This document shows, piece after piece, positions 43,836 to 59,334 of a DNA stretch of 64,000 bases. This DNA comes from Chlamydomonas reinhardtii. Taxonomy: Eukaryota; Chlorophyta; Chlorophyceae; Chlamydomonadales; Chlamydomonadaceae. Where the stretch lies: the NCBI RefSeq assembly GCF_000002595.2, contig NC_057015.1, forward strand, positions 2,924,952 through 2,988,951, in the 5' to 3' direction. The translations under genes were made by a program, and so were the position numbers. Below the pieces are notes generated by a model. That model was given only the letters and a program-made list of their open reading frames with translations, searched no databases and was not told the origin of the DNA. The stretch's first letter is position 1; each line of letters starts with the position of its first letter.

Positions 43836-44558
43836 GCGCACTCACGCTAATGCTGTCCAGGAAGTCCTGGAAGTCCTGGCCTGACAGCGGCTCCTTGACG
43901 GCCTTGTCAAACGTGGGGGCGCGGACGCCGGGCGGCGAGCCCACGCCCATGCCTGGCGGCCCCGACGGCGAAGACGGCTGCCGGAATGCGCCCTTGAACC
44001 CGCCGGAGACCGGCCCAGTGAATGGTGAGCCCAGGTCCTGGAAAAGCAGCTGGTCTTGGATGCCGCCGAAGATGCTTTGCAGGGAGTCCAGCGTGAGGGG
44101 CTCCAGGTCGGCTTGGCCGGGGGTGCCGGTAGTGGTGCCGGTGCCGGTTGTGCCGGTGCTGGGGTTGCTGTTGGCCCCCCGCCACGCGCTCCACTTCTGC
44201 CACCGGCTCCACAGGGTCTGACGCGGCGGCAGGTTGCCTCCGCCAGGGCTTGACACAAACTGGTTCAGGAACTGCCAGCGGGGGAAGCCGCCCGTGCCCT
44301 GGGCGCCCTGTCACGAGTCACGAAGCAAGTCGGCAAGTAAGGTTACATTTTATACAAGTTTTGCCCGCTGGTTGGGTGTTCGGGCGTGCCGAGAATTCTG
44401 TCGCGTCAAAAAATGCCGAGTCCCATTCGCCATCTGCTCACCACGAAGACTGGCGCGGGCTGGATGAGCAACAGAAACAGCACCGCCAAGGGCCGGCCTA
44501 GAGTGCGGGCGGCGGCATCGTGCGCGCTACTGAAGCGGCGGCGGGGTGTCGTCGACAT
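41925..44558 (-). CDS. Secretory-pathway membrane-associated protein, unknown function
   Basis: Exons on the minus strand: 44558-44442, 44307-43846, 42931-42859, 42710-42607, 42434-42344 and 42082-41925; phases agree and give 334 residues. Exon 1 is a signal peptide (MSTTPRRRFSSAHDAAARTL, then a Leu/Ala core LAVLFLLLIQPAPVFV). The middle is polar and Gly/Pro-rich. Exons 3-4 form a Ser/Thr/Ala-rich hydrophobic stretch (TASVGLSLTTAVPLLFFGLF), probably one or two membrane helices. Exons 5-6 are amphipathic (MELIRVLQSADQLRQRIRSG, ISELEAQLQRVRQVRAMLRS), likely coiled coil. The divergent neighbour at 45.1 kb has the same plan, so the two may be distant paralogues or partners. Intron 2 holds the 571-bp inverted-repeat element. 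I know no family for it. Confidence 0.65.
42474..42557. repeat. (TG)n tract
   Basis: About 40 TG units in the intron between exons 4 and 5 of the minus-strand gene. Confidence 0.95.
42726..42776. repeat. (TG)n tract
   Basis: About 25 TG units with one TTTG interruption, in the intron between exons 3 and 4 of the minus-strand gene. Confidence 0.95.
43115..43685. mobile_element. 571-bp MITE-like element with perfect 28-bp terminal inverted repeats
   Basis: The first 28 bases (GTACCGTACTGCCACGCTCA, then ATTGGTGA) are the exact reverse complement of the last 28 (43658-43685). The interior repeats AATTGGTGA and GGTGATGGGCTCTGGC in several places, has no long coding frame, and is AT-richer than the host gene. 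It lies inside an intron of the minus-strand gene. The palindromic GTAC at both outer edges may be part of the inverted repeat or a target duplication. It is a non-autonomous DNA transposon of undetermined superfamily. Confidence 0.85.
43798..43833. repeat. (CA)n tract
   Basis: About 18 CA units adjoining the exon 2 donor of the minus-strand gene; preceded by the palindrome ATCACGTGAT at 43761-43770. Confidence 0.9.
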
Positions 44559-45148
44559 GCCTTGTTCCTTGCGGGAGCACGGGCACTCTCTAATGGTGGG
44601 CTTGCGGCAAGAGGTGATGGTAAAGTGTGTGAGCGAGCATGCTGCAACTAGTAACAATGGCGGACTACGCCCGACCCGCAAAGTTTTGGCGAACCGGCCC
44701 ACAACGCGCGTGCTGTGCGTACGGCACAAAACCCTAGCGAAACCCTAGGATCCGTGCGCGACACGCTCGACCCACCCCTACCCATCGGGATGTCACGTGA
44801 GGGCCGCACGCAACTGGTAGTGGCTGTGGCAGCTCGCGCAAGCAGCAACATCACAGGTAGGGTTTCGCGTGTCGCTCCCAGGCGGCGCGCATGGGGGCGG
44901 CGGGCGGGTGACCCGGCCAGTCGGCACGTCCCACCCCCTAGAGCTTGACGGCTCCAAACTGCCCTTGCAAGCCCTTGCAAGCCCTTGATCACTTATCGCG
45001 TTGCGCCCTATGTCATAAAGAAACTATGACAGTTCAGCCAACAACAAGCGAGCAAAATTCAAGCTTGAGTAAGGTCCGGCGCAGCGCCCGTCTTGGCCTC
45101 GCACGAAAGCCCTCGCAGTGCAGGCATTGCACTTCTCCCGAGCCCATC
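44559..45148. promoter_or_regulatory. Divergent promoter region of the secretory gene pair
   Basis: 590 bases lie between the chosen start codons. The plus-strand frame is open upstream with an earlier ATG at 45026, so the region could be shorter. No TATA box stands out. Confidence 0.4.
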
Positions 45149-48443
<3,295 letters not shown>

Positions 48444-48533
48444 CAGTACTGGACGTAGCACAAGTGGACGTACAAGTGGTGTAGAAGCAGTGGATTGGCA
48501 AGGCCTCCGTGAAGTAGGCGAATAGGTTACCAT

Positions 48534-48538
48534 TGTAA
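48534..48538 (+). terminator. TGTAA poly(A) signal
   Basis: TGTAA 91 bases after the stop of the plus-strand secretory gene. Confidence 0.65.
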
Positions 48539-49470
48539 TGGGTTTGCCCGGGTCGGAGAAGCGAGATGTGCTGTTGGGACAGAGCATGTTTGTGCGAGTG
48601 TGGTCCTCGCATGCATTTGGCCAAACCCACACAGGGGTGCGAAAGGCAGCTAGCGCAAATACGCTGCTCTGCCCCGGGAAGGACCTGGCTTTGCCCATTT
48701 TAAAGCAAACTTAGTCCATGATGTTGGCAAGTGTGCTTAAAAGGTCGTGATGGAGGGCTCGTGTGTACATGACAGACGTACAGCGAGAGGGCCGGGGCAG
48801 CCCTGCAGCACGTGCGGCATCCGGCAAGCGTGCCGGCCCCGCCGGGGCGGGACCCAAGAAGCGCCTGTCTATCGAATAGCCAGAACCCAGCTCTCTCGCG
48901 TTGCCATCTTGGCGAGTAGTAAAATTGGAGTGGGACGCAAGTGTGCGCGTGTTGACGCGGGTGTTTGTTAGTTGGGATGCATGATAAGCCGGCTCGGAGG
49001 AAAGCAAGGGCAGGGGCCAGGCAAGCACGACCAAGTATATAGCGGAAGAGCGCAAGGTAGTCATGCGTACGCTCTTTCTCAAGAGAATGCAGCCCGAACC
49101 TGAAACGGCCCGAACCGACAGCTGGAGGGTGTGAGCTGCGACAGCTGGGGAGCCCACAGATGCAGGTGCACACCCTGGCTCTCCGCAATAATGTATTCGT
49201 ATGTAAAATATGTTGCTCTATTGCATCGTGCAATTTGCGGGCACTTCCGCACAGCTAATGCAGAGGGGGTGCAGCGCTGTGCCCGCAGCACTACAACCCT
49301 GGTCGTCGCGACGCATAAATGGCATCGCCAGCCTTCCAATTCCATACACTAAATACAATTTACAATACATACTTGCGCCATCATACTATTCAACGCAGCA
49401 CATCCATCCTGGCACTGTCGTCAATACATCAATACCCGAGCGATACTTCCTTTGTCGCACTCGGGACACA
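48539..49470. other. Intergenic, no gene recognised
   Basis: AT-rich from about 49180 to 49450, probably promoter and 5' UTR of the gene starting at 49471. Nothing else identified. Confidence 0.5.
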
Positions 49471-51409
49471 ATGCCTGCCGGCATGATTACTTCTCTTCCG
49501 CCTAGCCTGGTAAGCTTGAAGCAAATCTTGAACGGCCCACTCCGTCGCCGGTCGCCGCTGTCGGCTCGCATGCACAACTCTTACGCCGCGACCCACAACT
49601 CTGCAGGAGTGGGCGCCAGTGCATTTGACGTGCCGACCAATCAGGACACTGCCACCGTCGCTGGGGTCACCGCTCGGGGTGAGTTCGAGCCTTGCTGTCG
49701 CCGGCACGATTGCAACATCACTCGGCGCGACAGCAGTCAGCGCCAACTCGCCCCCGAGCGCGACCCACGAAACTGAAACATTCCCAATCGTCATTTACAG
49801 GTGTCGTCTTGCCCGACGACGGTTCGCCGCGACACGGTGCCGCCGCCGCTACCGCCCGCTCTCCGGTCCGCGCTACCGTCGCTCGCGACCTGCGCCCCTC
49901 CGGCGCCTCTCCAGCCCCAGCAGCAACAGCCTCAGCCCAACTACGTGCGCGTCGCGGGCGGCGCCAGCTCCGCCGCCGGCCCGCTGGGCAGCCCGCACCA
50001 TGAGCGCTTCAACCTGGTGCTGCCCGCATCCTTCGTGGAGTGCAACTTCATTCTCAACAACGTCCTGCAGCGCGGCGTCACCGTCGCCTTCCGCGTCGCC
50101 GGCTCCGCCTCCGCCCCTGCCTCTGCCCCGACCTCTAGCTCCAGCTCGGGAGCCGTGGTGGCGCGTGTGCACGGCGTCGTGCGGTGCCACGTGAACCCGC
50201 TGGGCCTCACCACGTATCGCGTGTCGGGGCAGCAGCCCGCCGCCGTGTGCGGCTGCTCGCTGCTGCGCTGGGCGGCGGAGGACGGCTGCCTGGTCATCGA
50301 GCTGGCGGTCAGGGAGCAGCAGCAGCAGCAGGTGGGTGTTTGAGCCATTGAGTGATTGTGGGAATCTGGGACTCGAGGAATGCAACATGGGCGGGCCAGC
50401 TGGGGAGCTACTTAGCTACTCAGGCGCAGCATCTCCAACTCGATGCCACCATCGTGAACACGCGCTGAGCAGCCAGCCGCACCTGTGTCTCTCCTCCCCT
50501 CAGGCGCCCACGCCAGTGGCCGCCCGCCGCCTGTTCGGCGACTGCCTGCCTTCGCCCGCCACCATCCGCAAGGAGCCCATGGCCCGCACCCGCGCACTGG
50601 CGGAGCAGCGGTACCAGCCCTCGCCCCTCAAGCCCCAGCAGCCCCAGCACCAACAGGCTGTGGCGGCGCCCGCTGCCGCTGCCGCTGCCGGCTACCAGCT
50701 GCCGGCGCCGCTGCCCTTCTCGCTTTCCCTGGCTGAGCCTGTGGATACCTCGGCGCAACAGCTGCAGGCGGCGCAGCAGCCCACAGCGGCGACCTGCACC
50801 GCTTCCGCTGCCACTGCCGTTGCCGCTGCCGCTGCCGCTGCCTCGGCCTTCGTGGTGCAGCAGGCAGCTGCGGCGGACATCCTGGTGCCGCAGCCTCAAC
50901 CGCAGCCCCAGAACCAGGTGGCGACTGAGGCCAAGCAGGTGCAGCTGCGCTCGCACAACAGCGACCCCGGCCCGCGCGCCGCCGCCATGCCCGCCCGCGC
51001 CCTCCGCAGCCGCGCTGCAGCCAGCACGCAGACGCAGCGACAGCACCCACAGCCCGCCGCCATCTTGCGCTCCAAGCGCCTGGCTGACAAGGCCGCGGCC
51101 GCCGCCGCAGCCTCGGCGGCGGATGCCGCGCCGCAGGCTGCCGCCGCCGCCCCCAAGCGCCACCGCCGCACCGCCAGTGCTGAGGCCGCCGTGCCGTCTG
51201 ACTTCATGGAGGCTGAGCTGTCGGAGCTGTCTGTGGACGAGCAGCACGTGGACGAGCTCTCCGGCATTGAGCTGCTGCTGGCGGCCCACGTGGTGATCAG
51301 CCGCCGTGAGCAGCAACAGCAGGTGCAGGCGCAGACGCAGGAGCCCGCGGATGCTGACGAGGCCGGGCGGCCCAAGCGCATGCGGCTGCAGAAGACCTTG
51401 TCACTCTAA
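49471..51409 (+). CDS. Unknown low-complexity, probably nuclear protein
   Basis: Exons 49471-49509, 49607-49678, 49801-50331 and 50504-51409 join in phase 0 to give 515 residues. Exon 3 has a globular-looking part, FNLVLPASFVECNFILNNVL through AVCGCSLLRWAAEDGCLVIE. Exon 4 starts APTPVAARRLFGDCLPSPAT, with a TP site and RRLF, which resembles a cyclin-docking RxL motif, plus YQPSPLKP. Gln/Ala-rich sequence follows, then basic patches (PKRHRRTAS, RPKRMRLQK) suited to nuclear import. The proline-directed sites near an RxL motif are suggestive of a CDK substrate or regulator, but this is inference from short motifs only. The two 5' exons are small and supported only by splice sites and phase. Confidence 0.55.
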
Positions 51410-52941
51410 AGCAGGGCACGATTGAGGGTGCGGGCAGGGGGCAACGTACATACACACACAGCAGGCACAGTTGGCACAGCATGATGACATACCTGTACAG
51501 CACGTGGCGGGGGCCGGGCGCTGCAAGGTGCTGTGCTGCGTTTGAGCGCGTGGCGGCGACCCGTGTGACGCGGCGCGTCGGCACACATGGCGCTTTTGGG
51601 CCGCGTATCACGTGGATGCCGCGTCACGTACTACAGCCGCTGCCGCGATGGCAATGGCGCACGGACAGACCTGTTAGAGGGGGATTTAGATTTGACAATT
51701 AGGGAGGTGGTAGGCTGGTAACGAACATTCAGGCGTGTAGCGTACCAAGTGTTTATCTTCTGCAGGGAACTCAATGCTGCAATGTAGACAGTACTGCGTG
51801 ACAGTACTGCTAGCACTAGCACTACGGACGGTGGCTTTATGGATGCGTGTGGCAGGACCCGCAAGCACAGGAACTAACTTTGCAGACAGACAGCAGCTGA
51901 GAACCACCGCACTGTGTACTTGCTGACGTGGAACCCCCAGTTTTGACGGGTAAGCGAATGCTCTTCATTTGATGTTCAGTTATCTCTTTCTCTCTCTTGC
52001 GCGCGTGCTGCTGGCTGGTGATGTTGCAAGGATTGCCCCATAGGCCCAGAGGCAAAAACCTGACAAAGGGCATGCCACCACGTGATCCCCACTTGAAATG
52101 TGAAGTTCTGGTCTATGGACCTACACCGGATGCGTGGTGCGCGTGCGAACAGAACTGCGCAACCTCAATCCGTACCAATTGTAAACATGAGTTGGAGCGC
52201 TCCACAGCACGCCTCCCATGCCTCGCCCCGATGCAACACTGTCGGACGCCCTGGCCGGGCTGGGTGCCTCGGCTCGTGCCTCGGACAGCTTCGCACACGC
52301 GGCTCGGTCACGGCACTTGCTTGGGGCACTGTCCGGTTGCCTGTTGGTGCAGTCACGACTCACGAGCTGCGGGCCTCCAGCTTTTGGGACTTGCCTGCAT
52401 CACGGCATGGGCGCAAACAACAGCATACATCATCATCAACCATGGGATGCGAAGCACAGGGGCACGGGCTCGTCGTGCTGTGTAACATGGGGACGCGCTG
52501 TTGGCTGTCAGTCTGGTCAAGTTCTGTCACCGCTGCGTCGTTGCCGGGAACCCCGTGTAGGGCTTGCAGGGCCGTCTGTAAAGAATGGCAGTTTTACAAG
52601 GGTATGGGGCACTGGGGGGCTGTCCCCCCGCGGCCCTGAGCCCAACGCAGCTGCGCGGGCGTCGAGGCCTGGGCCTGGGCGGCGACACCAGTCGTCGTGT
52701 CGGTAGTGGCGAGTCCAAGACGCGCGTCCCCTGAAGTTCGGCCAACAAATTCTTATGGAAAACAGGAGTGCAGAATGTTCAGTTTGCTGTTGCGAAGGCT
52801 GCTTCGGGCAGGCCCAGGCGGTGCCGCCATGCCTCCATTCCGCGCCAAGACCACCGCCAAGAACTGACTTTCGGCGAAGGTCAGGGGGCTAAACACAACC
52901 TTTGACTCATACATTTTCGCCGCTCTACACAAATCGCAACC
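51410..52941. other. Intergenic, no gene recognised
   Basis: 3' UTR of the previous gene, spacer and the SKP1 promoter. Moderate frames occur on both strands (for example 51997-52485) without motifs or splice logic. Confidence 0.5.
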
Positions 52942-53766
52942 ATGGCCACCAAGGTGAAGCTTATGAGCTCGGACGCTCAAATGTTTGAGGTGGACGAGGA
53001 TGTGGCTTTCCAGTCCCAAACTGTGAAGAACCTGGTAGAAGACGCCGGCACAGAGGACGCTATCCCTCTGCCTAACGTTTCCGGGCGGATCTTGGCCAAA
53101 GTCATCGAGTATAGCAAGTACCACGTCGAGGCAGAGAAGAAGGGTGCTGACGACAAGCCCACCAAGACTGAGGACGATGTCAAGCGCTGGGATGATGAGT
53201 TCGTGAAGGTGGACCAGGCAACGCTGTTCGACCTCATCCTGGTAAGCGCGCGAGAAATTTGGAGCACCTCGTTCGCTCGCATGGCCCTTAGAGCCGCGCC
53301 CCCATCGGCCATGGCTATGCATTGCGAGCGAGACGTCTAACGCGCATGCATGCGGCTCTCACGCAACACAGGCTGCGAACTACCTGAACATCAAGGGTCT
53401 GCTGGACCTGACCTGCCAGACTGTGGCTCAGATGATTAAGGGGAAAACGCCAGAGGAGATCCGCAAGACGTTTAATATCAAGGTGGGCAGCACCGCTTTA
53501 AGGTTGGGGCTGTAGCGGCTAGAGATGGGGCTGTGCGAGGCGAGGGGGGACGGAAGTGGGTGTCGACACGCAGGCGTCGGGAGTCGTCTCGCATGTGCCA
53601 TTCGCCACCTGGACTACCATGATCCATCGGGGCTGCAAAAGCATCTCAAACTGGCACGTTTGCATCTCTGACACGCTGCTCCCTTGTCTGCGACGCACCA
53701 CAGAACGACTTCACGCCCGAGGAGGAGGAGGAGGTCCGCCGCGAGAACCAGTGGGCTTTCGATTAA
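52942..53766 (+). CDS. SKP1: SKP1, core subunit of SCF ubiquitin ligases
   Basis: Exons 52942-53241, 53372-53482 and 53704-53766 join in phase 0 to give 157 residues, the usual SKP1 length. Residues 1-68 form the BTB/POZ-like part that binds cullin ([20 protein letters not shown], then [19 protein letters not shown]). The C-terminal Skp1 domain carries [60 protein letters not shown] and ends [14 protein letters not shown], the hallmark WAFD tail that contacts F-box proteins. It links CUL1 to F-box substrate receptors in the nucleus and cytosol. The sequence is intact and highly conserved. The start is fixed by the family's N-terminus. Confidence 0.97.
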
Positions 53767-54458
53767 GCACGGGTCTGATTAAGGCACCAGCTGTGCTTGG
53801 GCGTAATCGTGCATTGCACCCGCAGAGCACGCCGCACTCTGTAGCTAGGAATTTAGGATGGGTATGTGTGCCAGCAGGAGGTCGCTAGCGCGTGCGTCTT
53901 TGTACCGCACGTGTGTCTGTGTGTACGTTATGTTAGGTACGTCCTGGGACGTGCAGTTTGTGGCCGCGGTACAGGGCATGTGTGCCGTACGCCAGCAGGC
54001 TGTATGGCGGAACGTGGCGGTAGGGAGGATTTGGCCTCGTTCCCAGTATGCAGTGCCAACGGTGGGCATGCTGCTTGCAGCTGTATCACCAGGGCACGTC
54101 GACTGGGTTTCGGGATACCGTGGAGCTCTGGAAGTCGGCAAAAGAAGTGTATCGGCTCAGCTTATGGCCGTGGCTTAGTGGCACTAAGGCCTACTTCAGG
54201 CTCAGCATGGAGCCTTGTAGTTGATAGCTCCGCATGTACGGACGCGCTGCATCAGGTAGTGTTAGGCCTCATTATGGTCCTAGGCGCATTCGTGGGTGGG
54301 CATGCGTCATTGAGCATGGCCCGCTGCAACCTTCGCCCCGAACTGGCGTCCGTGTTGCACGCAACGTGCTCGGGAAGTGGTGGAAATGAACTGTGGAGGA
54401 ATTGCGAGAAGGGCTGAAAGCGATGCATAGACACGTCATGCATCAGGATTGGGTGGGC

Positions 54459-54463
54459 TGTAA
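54459..54463 (+). terminator. Candidate TGTAA poly(A) signal of SKP1
   Basis: First TGTAA I found after the SKP1 stop, about 690 bases downstream, giving a 3' UTR of plausible length for this genome. Confidence 0.5.
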
Positions 54464-56012
54464 AGGACAAAGTTGAGTGGCTATGGGCCAGTAAACATGA
54501 TGGGCCACAACGTGGATCGGAATTGGGGATGGGTGGTGAGTCGGCGACGGAGCCAATCATGGCGTGACCAAGAGAGCCGAGGCAGTCGGGGCAACTGGGC
54601 AGGTGGACGACTGAAACGCCTGCCACAGCGCACAGGGCGCAACAAAGCAGCTACACTGCTCATAAGCCTTGATTAGTTGGAGTGTTGGTGTTCAGGCCTG
54701 GGCTTGCACGTGGTGGATGGGCAGCGCGTGACGTTGGGGCGAACTGGTACAGCGGCCACCAGCGGCACGTATTGGGATGGGGAGCTCAGAGGTCAAGCTT
54801 GCTATGGGCCCCTGTCGGAAGCCCATGACACCGCAGAGGCGTTAGGCTGCCCCCCTGCCTCCAGCTGCCTCCAGGACGACTCGGCAACGCCTTTTGCTGT
54901 ACAGGGCTTGCAAGTAATGTCTGCGATCCGAGGGAAAAAGCGAGCTTTAAGCAATCTACCGGTATCTGACACGCGTTGGGGTGGGTCCACTACTCGTGAC
55001 AGGTTCCTGCTGCTCTTGTGTGAGTGGGTGGGTGGCAAGCTGGGGCGGCCGCGCGGAGGTTACAGTGACACGGTGCTCGACACCCTGCTATCTCCGTAGC
55101 ACGCGCAATGCGCAGGCGCGCAGCTGCCAACGTCAGGGAGTTCTCCCCCGGCCAACGTTGCAGCGACCTTAAATGTTTGCCTTCAACTGGCAACCGCGCC
55201 GCTTTCTCGAGCGCGCGTCGCCGATAACACTTCGCTCGCCCCGCTGTGAGGCGCATATGTTTATGCATGAAGGCAAGCTCACAGACAAAGCCTCCTCGCG
55301 ACTTTTCAACAAATGAGATGATTGTGACAAATTTGACACACCGGCATCATAGTCCTGCAAACCAGTGGGGCCCACCAGTGCGTGTCGCTAACTTACACAT
55401 AGTCCCAACACATATAGTATTGTCTGTGCGGCTGGACGGGCAGCCGCACCAGAAGTAGAACCAGCGAGGCACCCCCTGCTGCAGTCGCGAAGTCTCACGG
55501 TGGAGGCGGCGCAACCTCCTAGCTGCTCAGTACGTGGTCAATAACCATCGACCGTCACCGGACGAGCGAGCCTGTGGGCCAAAAAGCTTTCCGTGCAGGC
55601 CCAGTCAGCAGTCAGCAGCGAGTTTTGCGCGAGTCCAGCGAAACGGGTGAGCTTTGAGCGATTCACCTGGGGCATTATACTGATATTTGTGGAGGGGGTG
55701 GCTCATCGACATGGCTCGCATTTTTGGCCTCCCCGGCCATGCCTGCCTTTCGCCGGCTGCAGTCGTGACACGTCCTTGCAAAACCAGAGGGAGGACAAAT
55801 GCCTGCAGCAGCTGCGGACCCTACGAAGCGGGTGGGTGCCGGTGCTGCGGGAGTGAGCGCGAGTGTAGCCCTGTAATGGGGCCGGGCCCGCCACGAAACT
55901 GTGGCCGCGGCTCCGTATGCATGACCACACTGAGCATCTGTATTAGCTGACGTATGCTGGCTGCTGGCTGTTGACGACTGGCACGTCTTGCTAGAGTAGG
56001 GTTTGGGCGACC
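54464..56012. other. Intergenic, no gene recognised
   Basis: Short frames only. The frame at 55687-55950 holds a Cys-rich run (CSSCGPYEAGGCRCC) but no exon partners or known pattern. Confidence 0.5.
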
Positions 56013-59000
56013 ATGTGGCGCATTTGGGGCGACTGCGCGACTATCGGGCCAAAAGCCGACGTGGGGCTGGCGGAGACTATCGCTTCGGCATTTTATGCTT
56101 TCAGCACTCTAACGGTGAGCGCCTTATCCTGGTCCACTGCAGGAGATTTCCGGGTTCTTCCTCTCCCAGGAGAAATTTGGCAGCCATTGCGACTCGCTGG
56201 CCAGTCCGGCTTGCGGCACCGTCTCATTGCGACTCTTCCACAATGAGCCGCAACACACAGCCGCGGTGCTCCAGGCGCTGCGTGACAACACCAGCGTGAC
56301 CTCGCTCGACATTTTCGAGCTTGACCCCGCCTCCGCCTCCACGCTAGGTTCGCTCCTCGCCTCCAACCCGCGCCTCACCTCGCTTGCCATCCACCACGCC
56401 CACGGGTTCGAGGCCGCCACGCGCCTCGCCGCCGGCCTTGCAGCCAACACCAGCCTCACCCAGCTCCACTTCTCGCAGCTAGACGCGCGCGGTGTGACTG
56501 CCATCGCCAATGCTGTCGCTGCCTGGGCCTCGGCCCCCCACGGCGCCCGGCTGCAGCACCTGCGCCTCGACAAGAGCCTGCTGAACGCCGAGGCAGCGGC
56601 GGCGCTGGCGGCGGCCCTAGGGCCGCAGGCGGCGGCGCTGGCCCGGCTGGCGGTGGTGGAGTCGGACATGGGCGGCGAGGCGGCGGCGGCGCTGCTGGGG
56701 TCTCCCGGCTGGGCGGCGCTGACGGCGGCGCTGACGGAGTTGGACCTGTCCAGCTGCCATCTGGGGCCGCAAGGTGCGACCCGCCGCCTGTGCTTCCTGC
56801 CGCCTGTCCCTGCCGCGCCCTTGCCCGCGCCTTGACCCCGTCGTCCACATTCCCTGTCTGTGGCCTGTGACCTCACCGCCGGCTTCTCCTGCCTGCCACC
56901 CACAGCCGGCGAGCTGCTGGGCCGCTTCCTGGCCGCACCCGGCTGCCGCCTGGCCGCGCTGGCCCTGTCCAACAACCGCCTACTGGGCCCCGGCGGCGCC
57001 ACCGCACTGGCGGCAGGCCTGGCCGCCAACGCCAGCCTGCGCCGCCTGGACCTAGCCAACTGCGGCGTCACCGCGCCCGGCGTGGTGGCGCTGGCGGCAG
57101 CGCTGCGGCCGGAGGCGCCTGGCGGCGCCGGCAGCCTCGCGGCGCCGCCGCTGCAGCAGCTGTGCCTGAACGACAACGCGGCGGGGGCTGAGGGCCTGCT
57201 GGCGCTGCTGTGCGCCATGTCGCCGTTCCCGCTGCCGCGCCCTCAGCCGGCGCAGCATGTCGAGGGCCTTCTGCCGCCCTGTGGGCTCCGCACCCTGCAG
57301 CTGGACTCCAACCAGATCCGCGGCATCGACCTGGCGGAGGCGATGGGGGTGGCGGCGCCGCCAAAGATCCTGTCACCCGCCGCCGCCGCCGTGCACCAGC
57401 TGGCAGCCACCCTCGCGGCGGCGGCGCGCGAAGCGCGCGCCGCCGCCACGGCTGCCGCGACCGCTAATGGCAGCGAGGTGGAGGAGGCGTCGTCGGCGCG
57501 GCGGTTGGTGCACGTGACGGGGCCGTTGGAGCAGGTGTCCCTGGCCGGCAATGCGCTGTACGACGCGGGTACGACAGCGCTGGCGGCGGCGCTGGGCGGC
57601 GCGCCGTCTCTCGAGAGCCTGGATCTGCGGGAGAACGGCATCAGCGACGCCGGCGTGGCGGCGCTGCTGCCGCTTGTGGGCGGCGGCGCGGGCGCGGACG
57701 GCCGCCGCATGCTGGGCGGCGCGAGCCGCCGCGGCAGTGCTGGGGGGGCCGCCGGCGCCAGCTCCAGCGTTGGGCTGCAGGGGCTGGTGCTGGACGGCAA
57801 CCGCATCCACAACTCGGGAGGCCAGGCCCTGCTGGAGGCGGTGACGGCGGCGCCGGGGCTTTGGCGCTTCTCAGCGGAGGCCAACAAGCTGACAGGTGAG
57901 CGAACCCTTTTCGACTAATAGGTAGCCGCTTTAATTCTCTTGAGTACCATGTTTTTTGCTTTTTCGGTGCTTCGTAATGATATCTCTTTCAGTTCGCTCC
58001 TCTGACGTCGCTTGCGCTCCTGGTGCCCTGTTCCACTTCCCGTCACAGACCCGGCGCTGCGGCTGTCGTTGACGCAGCTGTCGCAGCTGCGCGCCGCCCG
58101 CCGCTCGCAGCTGCTGGTGCTGGGGCGGCAGTACTCGTCCTCCTCGTCCTCGTCGGGCGAGGACCCGGAGGGGCAGGGCCAGAACGGCCGCCGCGGCAGC
58201 GGAGGCGGCGGAGGCGGCGCCGACTCGGGCCGCCGCAGCGACGGTGGTGGCGACTCACACCGTAACAGCATGGAGGAGGAGGACCGGCCGCCATCACAGC
58301 AGCATCAAAAGCAGCCGCAAAACGGCGGTGGCAGTGGTAACGTGGCAGGCGCAGCGATGGATCTGGACGATCCTCAAGAAAATGACGGCCACTTCCGCCA
58401 CCACCACCACCAGCACAAGCACAGGCTGGATGAGGGACGCGCCAGCGGCGGCAACAGCAGCGGTGACGACGATGAGCGCAGCGGCGAGCGGCGGCCCTCG
58501 GCGGGCGGCCGCAATGTCGCAGCGCGCGCCGGCCTGAACGGCGGCCCACACGACATCCATGTCAGCGCAGGCAGCCAGGCTGCAGCTGCCGCAGCGGCCA
58601 TGCTGAGTGCTACTGCCGCCGCAGCGGACGGCCCGGCGTGGCGCCGCGCCGTCCCCGCGACCATGGACGTGGCCAGCAGCTGCAACGGCAACGGCAACGG
58701 CTGTAGCGACGAGGTGCCCACAGGCGGCGTGCGCCGCGACCTGCACGCCATGGCAGTTGGCGCGCCTTGCGGCGGCGGTGGCGGCGGCCTTGGTGGCGGC
58801 TGCGGCGGCGCACACCCCATGGCCATAGACTCGCAGCCCTGCATGCCGTCCTCGGCCGGCTGTGGTGGCGGCGGCGGCCGCCCGCCGTCGGTCGGCGGCG
58901 CCTCCTCGCACGACAGCCTGTTTGGCAGCTACGACCCGCCCTCACACTTGCTGGAGGCACACGGCTTCCGCGGCGGCGCCATGGCCGGGGGCACGCCGTC

Positions 59001-59334
59001 GCGACATGCGCCCGCCGGCGCCGCCGGTGCGCGCTTTGGCGGCAGCAGCAGCGGCGGCGTGGCCGGCGGCGGTGGCGGCGGCGGCGGCGGCGGTGGCGGC
59101 GGCATGATGGCGACGTCGCCGCCGCCGGCCATGTGCTACGTGACGGCGATGACGGGCGTTGGCGGCGCGGGCAGCGTGGGCGTGTCGAAACAGGCGGGCG
59201 GTGGTCGCGGCGGAGGCGGCGGCGCCAGCGGCCACGACTTCAAGTCCACGCCGCAGCAGATCCTGCCGGCGTGTCGCCGGCCGCGCTACAAGCCCCTGAC
59301 GCCGGAGCAGCAGCGCATGTTTGAGGACTTTTGA
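56013..59334 (+). CDS. Leucine-rich-repeat protein (ribonuclease-inhibitor type) with low-complexity tail
   Basis: Proposed exons: 56013-56114, 56170-56773, 56906-57895 and 58049-59334, 993 residues. Many RI/NLRC3-type LRRs are visible: SLESLDLRENGISDAGVAAL, RLAALALSNNRLLGPGGATA, SLRRLDLANCGVTAPGVVAL, LQGLVLDGNRIHNSGGQALL. No kinase, NACHT or TIR domain precedes them, so it is a repeat-only scaffold. The last exon is about 430 residues of Ser, His, Gly and Ala runs ending KPLTPEQQRMFEDF. The 5' end is the weak point: there is no in-frame ATG near the first repeat, so an upstream exon is required. ATG 56013 with donor GTGAGC (56115) and acceptor CCCAG (56169) fits in phase but makes a 55-nt intron; donor 56061 with acceptor 56142 also fits. 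Function unknown. Confidence 0.75.

Noticed and set aside
55687-55950. Cys-rich frame as a zinc-finger gene
   Set aside because: The Cys spacing fits no family I know and there are no supporting exons or homologous neighbours.
56115-56142. 28-nt intron joining GTGAGC to CTGCAG in the LRR gene
   Set aside because: Too short for spliceosomal removal. A 55-nt or 82-nt alternative keeps the same frame.
56124-57218. Long minus-strand open frame (364 residues) across the LRR gene
   Set aside because: It is Ala/Arg/Ser text made by the GC-rich third positions of the plus-strand LRR frame. It has no motif and no splice logic.
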